A stretch of DNA of 64,000 bases from an uncultured Erythrobacter sp. (GTDB lineage Bacteria > Pseudomonadota > Alphaproteobacteria > Sphingomonadales > Sphingomonadaceae), in contig CANKYZ010000002.1 in the NCBI GenBank assembly GCA_947488325.1, positions 372,001-436,000 of the forward strand, written 5' to 3'. Numbering within the stretch: the stretch's first letter is position 1; each line of letters begins with the position of its first letter. The translations under genes and the position numbers were made by a program. The notes beneath the pieces are model-generated. The model saw nothing but the letters and a program-made list of their open reading frames with translations, did no database searches and had not been told where the DNA came from. Shown here piece after piece: positions 9,862 to 20,497 of the stretch.

Positions 9862-11064
9862 TTAGTCGATCGCCGCAATCTTTGCCGCAATTGCACTCCA
9901 AGCGCCCCGATATTCATTGCTCGTCGCAGTTGGCCAGTTGCCGACAACCGTCAGGACCAACCCTTCTTCGGGGATGATCGTAATCGACTGCCCAAAGATT
10001 CCCTGCGCGCCATAGCCGCCGGGATAGGTCCACCATTGATAGCCATAGCCAAAGCCCGAGTCTCCGAAATTAACCTGAGAATCGCCAGCCTCCGCAAACC
10101 ACCCTTCTGGAATGACATCTCCGCTGCCCTCTAAGGCGAACACGCCCATCCGTGTGTAATCGGATAATGTCAGCGAAAGACAGCACCCGCCAATATTACC
10201 GCCTCGCGGGTCAGTCATCCAGAACAGGCCGCTTTCAAACCCAGCAGGCTCAACAATCTTTTCCTGAGCATATTCGGCGAGCGACAAACCAACTGCATTT
10301 TCGATCAGCAGACCAATCAGGTTCGTTTCGCCGGTCTTATAGACCCACTTTTCACCCGGCGGTGCTTCACGTTCCAGCCCGCTCATCTGCGCCACAATCG
10401 CATTCGGGCCATGCTCGACTACGAAACGGTTCAATTGCGCGACGTCGCTGTTCGGGTCGGTATAGTCCTCGTTCCACGCCACGCCGCTAGTCATGGTCGC
10501 GATTTGGCGGACGGTCACGTCGTCATAGGCTGATCCAACTAAACCCGGCACATATTGCGTCACCGGATCATCGAGACTGCTGATGAAACCGTCATGCAGC
10601 GCCGCACCTAACAGCGTAGATGTAAAGCTTTTGGCGACTGAGAAGCTGGTCCAACGCTGGTCAGGAGCAAAACCGAGTGCATAATCTTCAAATCGCACAC
10701 TGCCGCTTTTATAGACCATCACTCCCGAAGCACCGGAATTCAGCATGATTTGGCGGATTTCTCGTGCGAGTGCTTCCGGCAAAGCATCTCCTTGTGCCAA
10801 TGCGCGCGGATTCGAAGCAGCGGGCACTTCATGGCCGGCGAACCAGTTTTCCATATCGCGGAACCGGGCAGAGCGCTGTTCCTCGCTCCAGAACAACACC
10901 TGCAATTCAGAAGGATCCCGCTCTAGCGGCGCAGTTAGCTCCACTGCCGCCAAAGGTTCATTTGCTGTCTCAAAACCTTCCGCAGTTGAAAAGCTGCACC
11001 CGCTTAGCGCCAATGCGCAAAGCGACGTCACCGCACCTAGTCTCAGCATTGCTTTGTCCAGCAT
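9862..11064 (-). CDS. Serine hydrolase lipoprotein (class C beta-lactamase fold)
   Basis: This protein of 400 residues belongs to the beta-lactamase/PBP4-like hydrolases, which include esterases and peptidases. The start at 11064 follows a GAGAGG site and gives a lipoprotein signal with lipobox LSGC, so it is probably membrane-anchored in the periplasm. The nucleophile motif is SVAKS (Ser-x-x-Lys), followed by a YKTGETN-type region and a C-terminal GYGYQWWTYPGG segment. A longer reading to 11328 would overlap the neighbouring gene and is rejected. Substrate is unknown; the class assignment does not imply beta-lactam hydrolysis. Confidence 0.87.
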   Translation of the reverse strand: MLDKAMLRLGAVTSLCALALSGCSFSTAEGFETANEPLAAVELTAPLERDPSELQVLFWSEEQRSARFRDMENWFAGHEVPAASNPRALAQGDALPEALAREIRQIMLNSGASGVMVYKSGSVRFEDYALGFAPDQRWTSFSVAKSFTSTLLGAALHDGFISSLDDPVTQYVPGLVGSAYDDVTVRQIATMTSGVAWNEDYTDPNSDVAQLNRFVVEHGPNAIVAQMSGLEREAPPGEKWVYKTGETNLIGLLIENAVGLSLAEYAQEKIVEPAGFESGLFWMTDPRGGNIGGCCLSLTLSDYTRMGVFALEGSGDVIPEGWFAEAGDSQVNFGDSGFGYGYQWWTYPGGYGAQGIFGQSITIIPEEGLVLTVVGNWPTATSNEYRGAWSAIAAKIAAID

Positions 11065-11080
11065 GCAAACCTCTCCCGTT

Positions 11081-12316
11081 CTATGTCTTGACCAGCGTAA
11101 CCTGATGCACGTCGATATTGCCAGCGCGAAAGCCACCCTCGCAATATGACAGGTAGAATCGCCACAGGCGAACAAAGCGCTCGTCAAAGCCGATTGGCAA
11201 GCGGCCTTCAGCAACTGCGCGATCAAACGCATTGTGCCAAAGTTCCAGCGTCTCTGCATAGTCACGGCCGAAATCGCGCTGATCGCGCCATTCAAGGCCA
11301 CGTGCTTCGGCCAGCGCACGAAATTCACTTGTCTTGATCAGCAATCCGCCGGGGAAGACATAGGCTTGTATGAAATCGACCGTCCCGGCATATGTTTCGA
11401 ATATGTCATCCGCCATTGAGATGAATTGGATCGCAGCGCGCCCACCCGGTTTCAGACTGCGCGCGATGCAATCCATGTAGGTATCCCAATATTCGCGGCC
11501 CAGCGCCTCCACCATCTCCACACTGGCAATCGCGTCATAAGTACCGCTGAGATCGCGGTAATCTTGGCAGCGATATTCAATGTCGGGCGAAGTATGTTCT
11601 TTTGCCCATGCGAGTTGTTCTTCTGACAGGCTGATCGCGGTAACTTTTGTGCCCTTGCCCGACAGATGTTCAGCAAGCGAACCCCAGCCGCAACCGATCT
11701 CCAACACAGTTTCTGGGTTGCCCAGCCGGTTTGAAATACCTTCCAGCTTGCGTAGTTGTGCTGCTTCTAGTGAGACTTCTGACATATGGAGCGCGCTGGA
11801 ATAGGTCATGCTCGCATCCAGCCATGCGGCGTAGAAATCATTGCCCAAATCGTAATGCGCAGAGATGTTGCGCGCTGCACCCGATCGATTGTTCCGGTTC
11901 AAATAATGCGCGATTTTCGCGGCCCATTTCAGCGGGCCGGAACTGCGCGCCGTATCGCCCAATGTGCGAACATTGGTAGAAAATAGCGCGAAGAGGATCG
12001 CATGGTCGTTCGCCTCCCATTCCCCCGCCTCATAGGCATGAAACCACCCAATCGCGCCGCCAGTCGCCAACCGCAGTAGTGCGCGCCAATCTCTCAGCTC
12101 AACCTCGACATCAAACCCTGACTTTCGTCCGCCAAGCATCCGTGTGCTGCCATCGGGTAGATGCGCCAATAAAGAACCGGTCTCTAACCCAGCATCAACG
12201 CGGTCCAATACATTGCGAAAACCCGGCGCGATTAAGCGGGAGATAAGACCCGGTTTCGCGGCAAAGCGCGCGCCTGAGCTCAGTAATCGCTCGCCTCTCA
12301 TCCCCTGCGCAGTCAT
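11081..12316 (-). CDS. cfa: Cyclopropane-fatty-acyl-phospholipid synthase family methyltransferase
   Basis: This 411-residue SAM-dependent enzyme is of the type that adds a methylene group to unsaturated phospholipid acyl chains. The N-terminal lipid-binding half leads into HYDLGNDFYAAWLD (near 155), the SAM loop LEIGCGWGSLAEH (near 205) and the VEMVEALG and YVFPGG motifs typical of Cfa. The N-terminal half is diverged and the C-terminal residues differ from classic Cfa, so a related lipid methyltransferase is possible. It ends 16 bp before the lipoprotein gene on the same strand. Confidence 0.88.
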   Translation of the reverse strand: MTAQGMRGERLLSSGARFAAKPGLISRLIAPGFRNVLDRVDAGLETGSLLAHLPDGSTRMLGGRKSGFDVEVELRDWRALLRLATGGAIGWFHAYEAGEWEANDHAILFALFSTNVRTLGDTARSSGPLKWAAKIAHYLNRNNRSGAARNISAHYDLGNDFYAAWLDASMTYSSALHMSEVSLEAAQLRKLEGISNRLGNPETVLEIGCGWGSLAEHLSGKGTKVTAISLSEEQLAWAKEHTSPDIEYRCQDYRDLSGTYDAIASVEMVEALGREYWDTYMDCIARSLKPGGRAAIQFISMADDIFETYAGTVDFIQAYVFPGGLLIKTSEFRALAEARGLEWRDQRDFGRDYAETLELWHNAFDRAVAEGRLPIGFDERFVRLWRFYLSYCEGGFRAGNIDVHQVTLVKT

Positions 12317-12369
12317 TAGTTCCTAATAAGCGTGAGGATTACCTAGTCGCAAGGGATTTGGCTGCTCCC

Positions 12370-13779
12370 TCACCTGTCTTTGTGCTCCAAATCGCTCTTC
12401 ATCACCCGATATGCTGAGAGTGCCCGCTCGCGCCCTTCGCGGTGGCCGATCATCTTGGCAGGATAATTCTCTGGCCTGCGCCCAAATTCATCGGGGTCGT
12501 GGATGTATGGTTCATCCAGATCGACAAGTTCGGGTACATATTCACGGATATAGGCGGCCGCATCGAACTTCTCTGATTGCGACAGCGGCGCCATGATTCG
12601 TACAAACATATTGGAATCGACACCTGTCCCGGCGGTCCATTGCCAATTGACTGCGTTTGACCCGTAATCGGCATCGACCAGCGTGTCCCAAAACCACTGC
12701 TCACCGCGTCGCCAGTCAACCAGCAGATGCTTGATTAGGAAACTTGCAGCAATCATCCGCACGCGGTTGTGCATCCATCCGGTCTGCCAAAGTTGGCGCA
12801 TCCCCGCATCGACGATGGGATAGCCAGTCTTACCCCGCTGCCATGCTTTCAAGTCGCGAGCCGCTGCTTCGTCCGTATCAGGATCACGCCACCGGATTGT
12901 ATCGAAATCCTTGCGGTAATTCTCACGCGCGTAGAGCGGAAATTGAGCAATGACGTTTTGCGCATAATCTCGCCAAATCAACTGACTTTCAAATATCTGC
13001 CAGCCTTTGGAGCCCTTGCCGCGAAATTGGTGCCAAATCTGGACCGGGCTGATCTCACCAAAATGCAGATGCGGAGACAGACGAGAGACTTTATCGGCAG
13101 AGGGCAAATTGCGATTATCACCATATTCATCAACATGGTCGCCCCAACCCTCAAGCTGAGCATGAGCCGCCGCTTCGCCCACTTCCCAATTTTCGGTGAG
13201 ACCGCCCGACCAATCTGGTTTCGATGGGATCAAGTTCCAATCGGTGAGAATGTCAGTTTCTGGCAAATCTTCGGGTGAGGAAAGCGCCTCTGGTGCAGGG
13301 ACCAAATCACGAGGGGGAAAGACTGCGCGGACAGCTCGGCTGAACGGTGTGTAGATTTTGTACTGCCCACCCGATCCGGTTGTCACCGCACCCACTCGCA
13401 GCAGGTAATTGCCGTCATAGAGCCTAAAATCAACCTTCTCTGCCAAAGCCCGTTGCGCATTGCGCCACCACGGTTCGTAATGGTGATTGGCGTGGATTGC
13501 GCCCGCTCCGACCTCCTCAGCTATCTCGAGCAATTTCTCCACCGCATCGCCGCGCCGCAGGACGATTTTCGCATTGTAGTTCGCGAATTCCGCACCAAGG
13601 CTTTCAAGCGAATGATGCAGCCACCAGCGCGAGGCTCCGCCGTAAGCATGGCTCTTGGCGCGCGCATCATCGAGCACATAGACCGCGACGACCGGACCAA
13701 GCTTGGCGGCTTCGTAGAGCGCAGGATTGTCAAGAATGCGCAGATCGCGCCGCAGCCAGACGATTTGAGGTTGAGTCAT
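12370..13779 (-). CDS. phrB: Deoxyribodipyrimidine photolyase
   Basis: This 469-residue flavoprotein repairs UV-induced cyclobutane pyrimidine dimers using light. It begins with the photolyase core QIVWLRRDLRILDNPAL and has the C-terminal FAD domain motifs TGYPIVDAGMRQLWQTGWMHNR and the tryptophan-rich WFWDTLVDADYGSNAVNWQW. The length is normal for class I photolyases. It lies downstream of a membrane hydrolase gene, separated by 15 bp, and could be co-transcribed. Confidence 0.96.
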   Translation of the reverse strand: MTQPQIVWLRRDLRILDNPALYEAAKLGPVVAVYVLDDARAKSHAYGGASRWWLHHSLESLGAEFANYNAKIVLRRGDAVEKLLEIAEEVGAGAIHANHHYEPWWRNAQRALAEKVDFRLYDGNYLLRVGAVTTGSGGQYKIYTPFSRAVRAVFPPRDLVPAPEALSSPEDLPETDILTDWNLIPSKPDWSGGLTENWEVGEAAAHAQLEGWGDHVDEYGDNRNLPSADKVSRLSPHLHFGEISPVQIWHQFRGKGSKGWQIFESQLIWRDYAQNVIAQFPLYARENYRKDFDTIRWRDPDTDEAAARDLKAWQRGKTGYPIVDAGMRQLWQTGWMHNRVRMIAASFLIKHLLVDWRRGEQWFWDTLVDADYGSNAVNWQWTAGTGVDSNMFVRIMAPLSQSEKFDAAAYIREYVPELVDLDEPYIHDPDEFGRRPENYPAKMIGHREGRERALSAYRVMKSDLEHKDR

Positions 13780-13794
13780 GGGAGTGACAGCACG

Positions 13795-14748
13795 TTACCC
13801 GCCGGGGAGCTCTTCACATTTGACATCTGGAAGCGCGATGGAGAACCGATCCCGCGCGCGTAGATCATAGAAGCGCGCGTCACGCAGGACAACCGTGCCA
13901 TTTACTCCGGATTCCGGAAGGGGCGCACGCCACCATGAGAGGTACGCATCAAGTTGACGATTTTCCCGTCTCGCTGCTGAAAGATCGGGTATTTGACAGG
14001 GAATAACCGACAGCTTGTTTGGGTAATGGCCCAACTGGCGGAATGAGCTTTCCAGCGTCACCCACCAAACTCCATCTCTCCTTATGAGCACTTCCCGGTC
14101 GAAGAATAGGATCGGGACTGGACTCGCGATGACGCCTTCACTTTTCGGAAGAGAGTCTTCTGTCGTGGAAACCACGTACTGGGTAATCACCCAATTCATC
14201 CCAATATACGCCATCATCGTCGTGATCCCGATCCACGCAGGTCGCTTCCAATTCTGCCCATGCATTTCTTTGCGCAGTGACCACCACACGCTCACCGCCA
14301 ATAGCGCCCACAGCCAAACATCGATGATGAACAACGTATCGCCGTAAAACCATTGCGAGGAAAACGGCTCTAAAAACCGGACGCCATAGACATTGAGCCA
14401 ATCGAGCGCCGGGTGGCTCAAACACCCGATAAAGCTCAGCGCGAACAACCATCCGAAATGTACCGGTAACCGTCCCTCGGGCCTTTTGCTGCGCTTTGTC
14501 TGCCAGCGGTCAAAGCCCCAAAGCAAGCCCGCCAATATCAGCGGCAACAGCACCAAAGCGGGCGGGCCGTGGGTAATGCCTCGGCGAAAGCCAAGGTGCT
14601 CCACACCCTCCAACCAAAAGAAACACGCCGCATCCACATCGGGCAAATTTGCGCCAATAATCAGCGCGGGCATCGCCAGCCCGGTCTTCTTCTTGAGGCC
14701 GGCCTGCCCCATCACTGCGCCGACAAGGCTATGCGTTAGATTGTCCAT
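13795..14748 (-). CDS. Inner-membrane metal-dependent hydrolase (YdjM/DUF457 family)
   Basis: This 317-residue protein starts with the family hallmark MDNLTHSLVGAVMGQAGL. It has a GANLPDVDA segment, RGITHGP with a conserved His, and SHPALDWLNVYG, which supply the conserved Asp and His residues of DUF457 proteins. Several hydrophobic helices span residues 20-190 and a soluble domain follows. The family is annotated as membrane-bound metal-dependent hydrolase; no substrate is established. It is the upstream gene of a pair with phrB. Confidence 0.85.
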   Translation of the reverse strand: MDNLTHSLVGAVMGQAGLKKKTGLAMPALIIGANLPDVDAACFFWLEGVEHLGFRRGITHGPPALVLLPLILAGLLWGFDRWQTKRSKRPEGRLPVHFGWLFALSFIGCLSHPALDWLNVYGVRFLEPFSSQWFYGDTLFIIDVWLWALLAVSVWWSLRKEMHGQNWKRPAWIGITTMMAYIGMNWVITQYVVSTTEDSLPKSEGVIASPVPILFFDREVLIRRDGVWWVTLESSFRQLGHYPNKLSVIPCQIPDLSAARRENRQLDAYLSWWRAPLPESGVNGTVVLRDARFYDLRARDRFSIALPDVKCEELPGG

Positions 14749-14843
14749 GCATCAGGCCTAAACATGCAGCCTGCGCAATGCGAGTGGAATTAGCGCGCGC
14801 ATCAATCTATCGCTGGCACAAGCCTTCGTGAGAGATTAAGAAT

Positions 14844-15794
14844 ATGACCGATAACACGCCCTTCATCCGTCCCGACATGAAAGCCTTTCTGGATGCGCTT
14901 GCCGGAATGGGCGGGCCAGCAATTGCGGATATGACTTTGGAGGAGGCGCGCGCCTCTTACGTGGCTTTGCACGGTATGGCAGACCGCCCCGCCCGCGATC
15001 TGGCTGTAATCCGTGATCTTAACTGCCCAGGCGCCGGTGGAGACATTCCGCTGCGCCTCTATGATCCGCGCGAAAGCCGTGAGATGGGCCCAATCATCAC
15101 ATTCTACCATGGCGGCGGATTTGTGATTGGTGATCTGGAAACGCATCACGCACTCTGCACCGAAATTGCTGCTTTGATGGACTTGCCTTTGGTCGCCGTC
15201 GATTATCGCCGCGCGCCTGAGCATCCTTTCCCTGCCGCGGTCGACGATTGCGAATCGGCGACCCGTTGGATTGCTTCTTCGCCAGACGCATTGGGACGCG
15301 GTGTCACAGGGATCATCACCATCGGCGATAGCGCCGGAGGGACCGCGACCTTGGCAGTCGGGCAATTGCTTGAAGCAAAGCCGGCGGCCACGCCAGTGGT
15401 TCTACAAGTTCCGATCTTCCCGCTCGCCGGCGATGCGATCAATTCTGCCAGTCTCGAACAATTCTCCGAAGGTTATGTGCTGACCAAATCGGCGGTTGAA
15501 TTCTTCGATACCGCCTATCAGGCGGACCGCAGCGACCATCGCGGGTTCCCCATCTTGGGCGATCACAGCAACGCCCCGCCTACCGTGCTCGTCACAGCCA
15601 GCCTCGATCCGATCCGCGATTCAGGGCGCGATTATGCGAAGGCGCTCGCCGATGCCGGCGCGGATTTCACCTTCTTAGAGATGAAGGGCGTCACCCATAG
15701 CTTCACCAATCTGCGCCAAGCCGTGCCAAGCACTCAAGCCGATCTTGAGCGCGTAATCACGGCGATGAAATTCACATTGGGTAAAGCGAAATGA
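14844..15794 (+). CDS. Alpha/beta hydrolase, hormone-sensitive-lipase type esterase
   Basis: This 316-residue esterase has the HSL-family oxyanion motif HGGGFVIGDLETH near residue 90 and the nucleophile elbow GDSAGG near 157. The acid lies in SLDPIRD and the His in GVTHSF near the C-terminus. Such enzymes hydrolyse short-chain acyl esters. The start at 14844 has a GAGAG site upstream. Its stop overlaps the rppH start by 4 bp, so the two are translationally coupled, although no functional link is evident. Confidence 0.93.
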   Translation: MTDNTPFIRPDMKAFLDALAGMGGPAIADMTLEEARASYVALHGMADRPARDLAVIRDLNCPGAGGDIPLRLYDPRESREMGPIITFYHGGGFVIGDLETHHALCTEIAALMDLPLVAVDYRRAPEHPFPAAVDDCESATRWIASSPDALGRGVTGIITIGDSAGGTATLAVGQLLEAKPAATPVVLQVPIFPLAGDAINSASLEQFSEGYVLTKSAVEFFDTAYQADRSDHRGFPILGDHSNAPPTVLVTASLDPIRDSGRDYAKALADAGADFTFLEMKGVTHSFTNLRQAVPSTQADLERVITAMKFTLGKAK

Positions 15795-16264
15795 GCGACC
15801 TTCCCTATCGTCTTTGCGCAGGGTTCATGCTGGTCAATTCGCAAGGCAAAGTCTTTGTTGGCCAGCGATTTGAGAAGCGGGCGCAGGGCGCTTGGCAAAT
15901 GCCACAAGGCGGAATTGATAAGGGCGAAGACCCACACGACGCCGCTCTACGCGAACTCGAAGAAGAAACCGGGATCGGCGTTGATCTGGTCGAGGTGATC
16001 GCCGCATCTGCCAAGCCGCTGCGCTATGATCTTCCGCCGGATCTGCTGGGCAAAGTGTGGAAGGGCAAATACCGGGGCCAGGAACAATATTGGTTCCTGG
16101 GCCGCTTCCTCGGCAGCGATGCCGACGTAAACCTCGAAGCGCATGACCCGGCAGAATTCAACGCCTTCAAATGGATTGAACCGGCGCAATTGCCCGCACA
16201 GATCGTTCCGTTCAAACGTGAAGTTTATGAAGCTCTCGTCCGAGAATTTGGACCGCTGGTCTAA
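15791..16264 (+). CDS. rppH: RNA pyrophosphohydrolase (Nudix)
   Basis: This 157-residue Nudix enzyme removes pyrophosphate from 5'-triphosphate RNA ends or cleaves dinucleoside polyphosphates. It opens with LPYRLCAGFMLVN and carries a full Nudix box, GGIDKGEDPHDAALRELEEE with TG following, near residues 38-60. The QMPQGG and QYWFLGRF segments are typical of RppH. It begins at an ATGA overlap with the esterase gene and ends one base before the stop of the convergent GST gene. Confidence 0.95.
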   Translation: MSDLPYRLCAGFMLVNSQGKVFVGQRFEKRAQGAWQMPQGGIDKGEDPHDAALRELEEETGIGVDLVEVIAASAKPLRYDLPPDLLGKVWKGKYRGQEQYWFLGRFLGSDADVNLEAHDPAEFNAFKWIEPAQLPAQIVPFKREVYEALVREFGPLV

Positions 16265-16945
16265 TCAATCGTCGAAACGAAAAGTAATCCGTTCTCGATC
16301 ATCTTTCGCCCGTGCAGAGATGAAGGATGGCAGTGCCTCGACCCGCTCAAACCACGCCATGATATTGGGATGTTTGCCGTCGAAAGTGCCTTTGTCGCGA
16401 GCCGCATACATCGGATAGACCAAAGTCATATCGGCGGCAGTGCAATTGTCTCCGCCAAAGAAGGGCTGCTTACCCAAATCCGATTCCATGAGTTCAACGA
16501 GCGTGTCGAGCCGCGGGTTCAGAAAAATTTTGCGAACCTGTCCAAAAACCGCTTTCAGCAGCGCACTGACCGGCCAAGGCGAGCGCGCTTCCAACAAACC
16601 CAGCACCATCGCGATACCCTGCATCGACATCAGCGAGCCCTGTGCAGCGTGGAACCAGAACAAATGGCGCGCCCGGTCCGCATGGCCTGCGCCGGGTCGC
16701 AGATCGCTATCGGGATGTGCATCTAGGATAAAGTCCATGATCGCGTTGCTTTCAGCGAGAACAAGATCGCCGTCAGTTACAACCGGGGCGGTGCCCAGCG
16801 GTGACAGCGACTTGTAATCATCCGGCGCTAGGTTGCTTTCGGGATCGCGATTATAGAGTTTCAATTCATAGGGTGCGCCAATTGCTTCGAGCAGCCACAA
16901 CACGCGAAAACTCTGCGAATATTCAAGGTGGTGGAGCGTCAGCAT
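16265..16945 (-). CDS. Glutathione S-transferase
   Basis: This 226-residue protein has an N-terminal thioredoxin-like domain beginning LTLHHLEYSQSFRVLWLLEA and the GSH-binding TAPVVTDGDLVLAESNAI region (Ser after Glu). A helical C-terminal domain follows. The candidate catalytic residues lie in the N-terminal Tyr/Ser stretch near position 9-11. The substrate is not identifiable. It abuts rppH tail to tail without a gap and lies 21 bp downstream of the TPR gene. Confidence 0.92.
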   Translation of the reverse strand: MLTLHHLEYSQSFRVLWLLEAIGAPYELKLYNRDPESNLAPDDYKSLSPLGTAPVVTDGDLVLAESNAIMDFILDAHPDSDLRPGAGHADRARHLFWFHAAQGSLMSMQGIAMVLGLLEARSPWPVSALLKAVFGQVRKIFLNPRLDTLVELMESDLGKQPFFGGDNCTAADMTLVYPMYAARDKGTFDGKHPNIMAWFERVEALPSFISARAKDDRERITFRFDD

Positions 16946-16966
16946 TGTTTCAAATTATCCTCAGGA

Positions 16967-17461
16967 TCAATTGCTTGCGGCCCCGTCCTCAGGTGTTTCA
17001 GCGGCCAAACGTGCAGGCGGACCGGCGGTGATGCTCGCCTGAAGTGCCAAAGTCTCTGGGCAAGTTGAGCCGCATAGGCTTTCGAGCCGAGCCAGATTGC
17101 GCTGTGCTTTCTCCACCGCGCCTTTCTCAACCAGTGCTTCACCCTCGCCCGAAATTGCCGCAAAATTTCCGGGGTCGCGCAGCAAAGCTTCACGGTAATA
17201 ACGGATCGCCTTGCCTTGCAGACCGTCCTGCCGAGCGGCCTCTGCAAGATTGATAAATATCGGCGTGTAACCCGGATCGACCACCAAAGCGGCTTCGAAC
17301 GCGTCAATAGCAGCCTGAACTTCGCCTGCTGCTAGCGACGCCTGACCCTGCGCGATCAACATTGCCGCACGCGGCTCTGGCTCTTGTTGGCCAGCGCTCG
17401 TTACGCTCGCCGTGGTCGCGAGAAACAGCGATAGAGCAGCGGCAACGGGCGCAAAACGCAT
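16967..17461 (-). CDS. Secreted TPR-repeat protein
   Basis: I place the start at ATG 17461 (164 aa) because an AAGGAGCT site lies just upstream and the N-terminus becomes a clean signal peptide (MRFAPVAAALSLFLATTASV). An in-frame extension to 17509 lacks these features. The mature part holds about two tetratricopeptide repeats (roughly 30-105), including AAGEVQAAIDAFEAAL and KAIRYYREALLRDPGN. Two cysteines in SLCGSTC could form a disulfide. It is probably a periplasmic scaffold protein with unknown partner. Confidence 0.8.
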   Translation of the reverse strand: MRFAPVAAALSLFLATTASVTSAGQQEPEPRAAMLIAQGQASLAAGEVQAAIDAFEAALVVDPGYTPIFINLAEAARQDGLQGKAIRYYREALLRDPGNFAAISGEGEALVEKGAVEKAQRNLARLESLCGSTCPETLALQASITAGPPARLAAETPEDGAASN

Positions 17462-17520
17462 GAATAGCTCCTTGAGATCAGCAAGCCGAGAAGTTTGGGG
17501 CTCCGCCATAGATCATCTGG

Positions 17521-18702
17521 CTAACATGGAGATTGCAGAATGGCGACAAAAAATCCGTCTGTGCCGTCGTGAAACGGTGTCAGACGCGTCCCTTTGCCGC
17601 GCGGATTACCAACGGGGATATCAGCAACCTTTGTCGTCCAGCCGGGATGACGTTCCAGGAATGCATCGACCCGCCATGGCCCTTCTTCATCAAAGACGGA
17701 GCAAGTGACAAATACCAACGCCCCGCCCGGACGCACCAATTTCGCGCCGATATCGAGCACATGGTCTTGCAGTTGCGTAAGCCGCTCCAGCTCAGTCTTA
17801 TCAAGCCGCCAGCGACCTTCTGGATTGCGCCGCCATGTCCCGCTGCCCGAACAGGGAGCATCAACCAGAACGCGGTCAGCTGCTGCTCTCCACTGCGATA
17901 GAGCCTCCATCTCTTTGCCCGGATCGAGCAGAACCGTGTGGTCAATTTCTGCCCCAGCCTTGGTCGCTCTAGGAGCCAAATTACCAAGGCGGCGTTTGTC
18001 GGTATCTGCCGCGATCAGAGTAGCGGCGTTTTCCACCTTTGCGGCCAGCGCCAGCGTCTTACCGCCTGCCCCTGCGCAAAGATCAATTATGGTCTCACCC
18101 GGCTTCGCGCCAACGGCTTCACAAACCCACTGGCTGCCGTGATCTTGAATTTCGATTTGGCCTTCGCGGAAAGCCTCCCATTGATCAACCTTGACACCAG
18201 AGGGGAAACGGATCGCACCCGGTGCGGACAATGGTTCGCCCGTTTCCGGCAATTCGATTGTGTCGCGCTGCCCCTTTAAAGCATTCACACGAATATCGAG
18301 CGGTGCACGATCAAGAAGAGATCCCGCGACCTTTTGTTCAATACCGGACTTGGCCAGTTTCGCTGTCATCCAGCTAACCGCGATGCCTGTTTTCGCGGGC
18401 ATTTCATCGGGACCGATGGCCGTTGGGCCATGAGTCGATCCATCAAACAAAGGCGCAATCTCCGCATCGTGCTTTGCCAAGGCCAGCATCGTTGCGCGGC
18501 CACTTACTGGTCGAGGGCCGCACAGGCGAATAGCGCGATAGACCAATTCGCGCACTGCGCGTCGATCTTTGGAACCGGCATAGCGGCGCGCCTTGAAATA
18601 CTCGGAAATCAGCCGGTCAGCTGGAGCTGCCTTGGCCGTTGCCGCTTGGACGATTGATTCGAGCAATTCGATTGCGGCTTGAACACGGGCTGCTGGTGTC
18701 AT
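17521..18702 (-). CDS. RsmB-type rRNA (cytosine-5) methyltransferase
   Basis: This 393-residue enzyme belongs to the RsmB/Nop2/Sun family that makes 5-methylcytosine in rRNA. The N-terminal NusB-like helical domain is followed by the SAM loop DLCAGAGGKTLAL, the catalytic pair DAPCSGSGTWRRNP (motif IV) and FVTCSVFDEE (motif VI). The presence of both cysteines indicates an active enzyme. The 16S C967 target is likely but the specificity is inferred. It lies between guaB and the TPR gene on the same strand. Confidence 0.92.
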   Translation of the reverse strand: MTPAARVQAAIELLESIVQAATAKAAPADRLISEYFKARRYAGSKDRRAVRELVYRAIRLCGPRPVSGRATMLALAKHDAEIAPLFDGSTHGPTAIGPDEMPAKTGIAVSWMTAKLAKSGIEQKVAGSLLDRAPLDIRVNALKGQRDTIELPETGEPLSAPGAIRFPSGVKVDQWEAFREGQIEIQDHGSQWVCEAVGAKPGETIIDLCAGAGGKTLALAAKVENAATLIAADTDKRRLGNLAPRATKAGAEIDHTVLLDPGKEMEALSQWRAAADRVLVDAPCSGSGTWRRNPEGRWRLDKTELERLTQLQDHVLDIGAKLVRPGGALVFVTCSVFDEEGPWRVDAFLERHPGWTTKVADIPVGNPRGKGTRLTPFHDGTDGFFVAILQSPC

Positions 18703-18919
18703 GCTGCACGCGCACAGGAAATTGACAGAAATGACATGGGCAAAATGATCCTTTCGGCGCGAAAACCATCCTTAACCCGCTGATCTCCGCAATGTTTGCG
18801 GCGGCGAGGGAAGTTGTCACGAATACAACACGAAATACGTTGCACGGGAATTCTCGTGCTGCTGCCATGGCACGTATACGCCGCCTAGGAAAGCAGTGTG
18901 GGAGGTCAGCAGGAGCGTT
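18703..18919. other. Intergenic region between guaB and the rsmB-like gene
   Basis: This 217 bp stretch probably contains the guaB transcription end and the promoter of the rsmB-like gene. I see no strong hairpin with a T-run and no coding sequence with a ribosome site. Confidence 0.3.

Positions 18920-20497
<1,578 letters not shown>

Noticed and set aside
11065..11328. 88-codon N-terminal extension of the serine hydrolase gene
   Set aside because: It overlaps the end of the cfa gene and hides a clear lipoprotein start with ribosome site at 11064.
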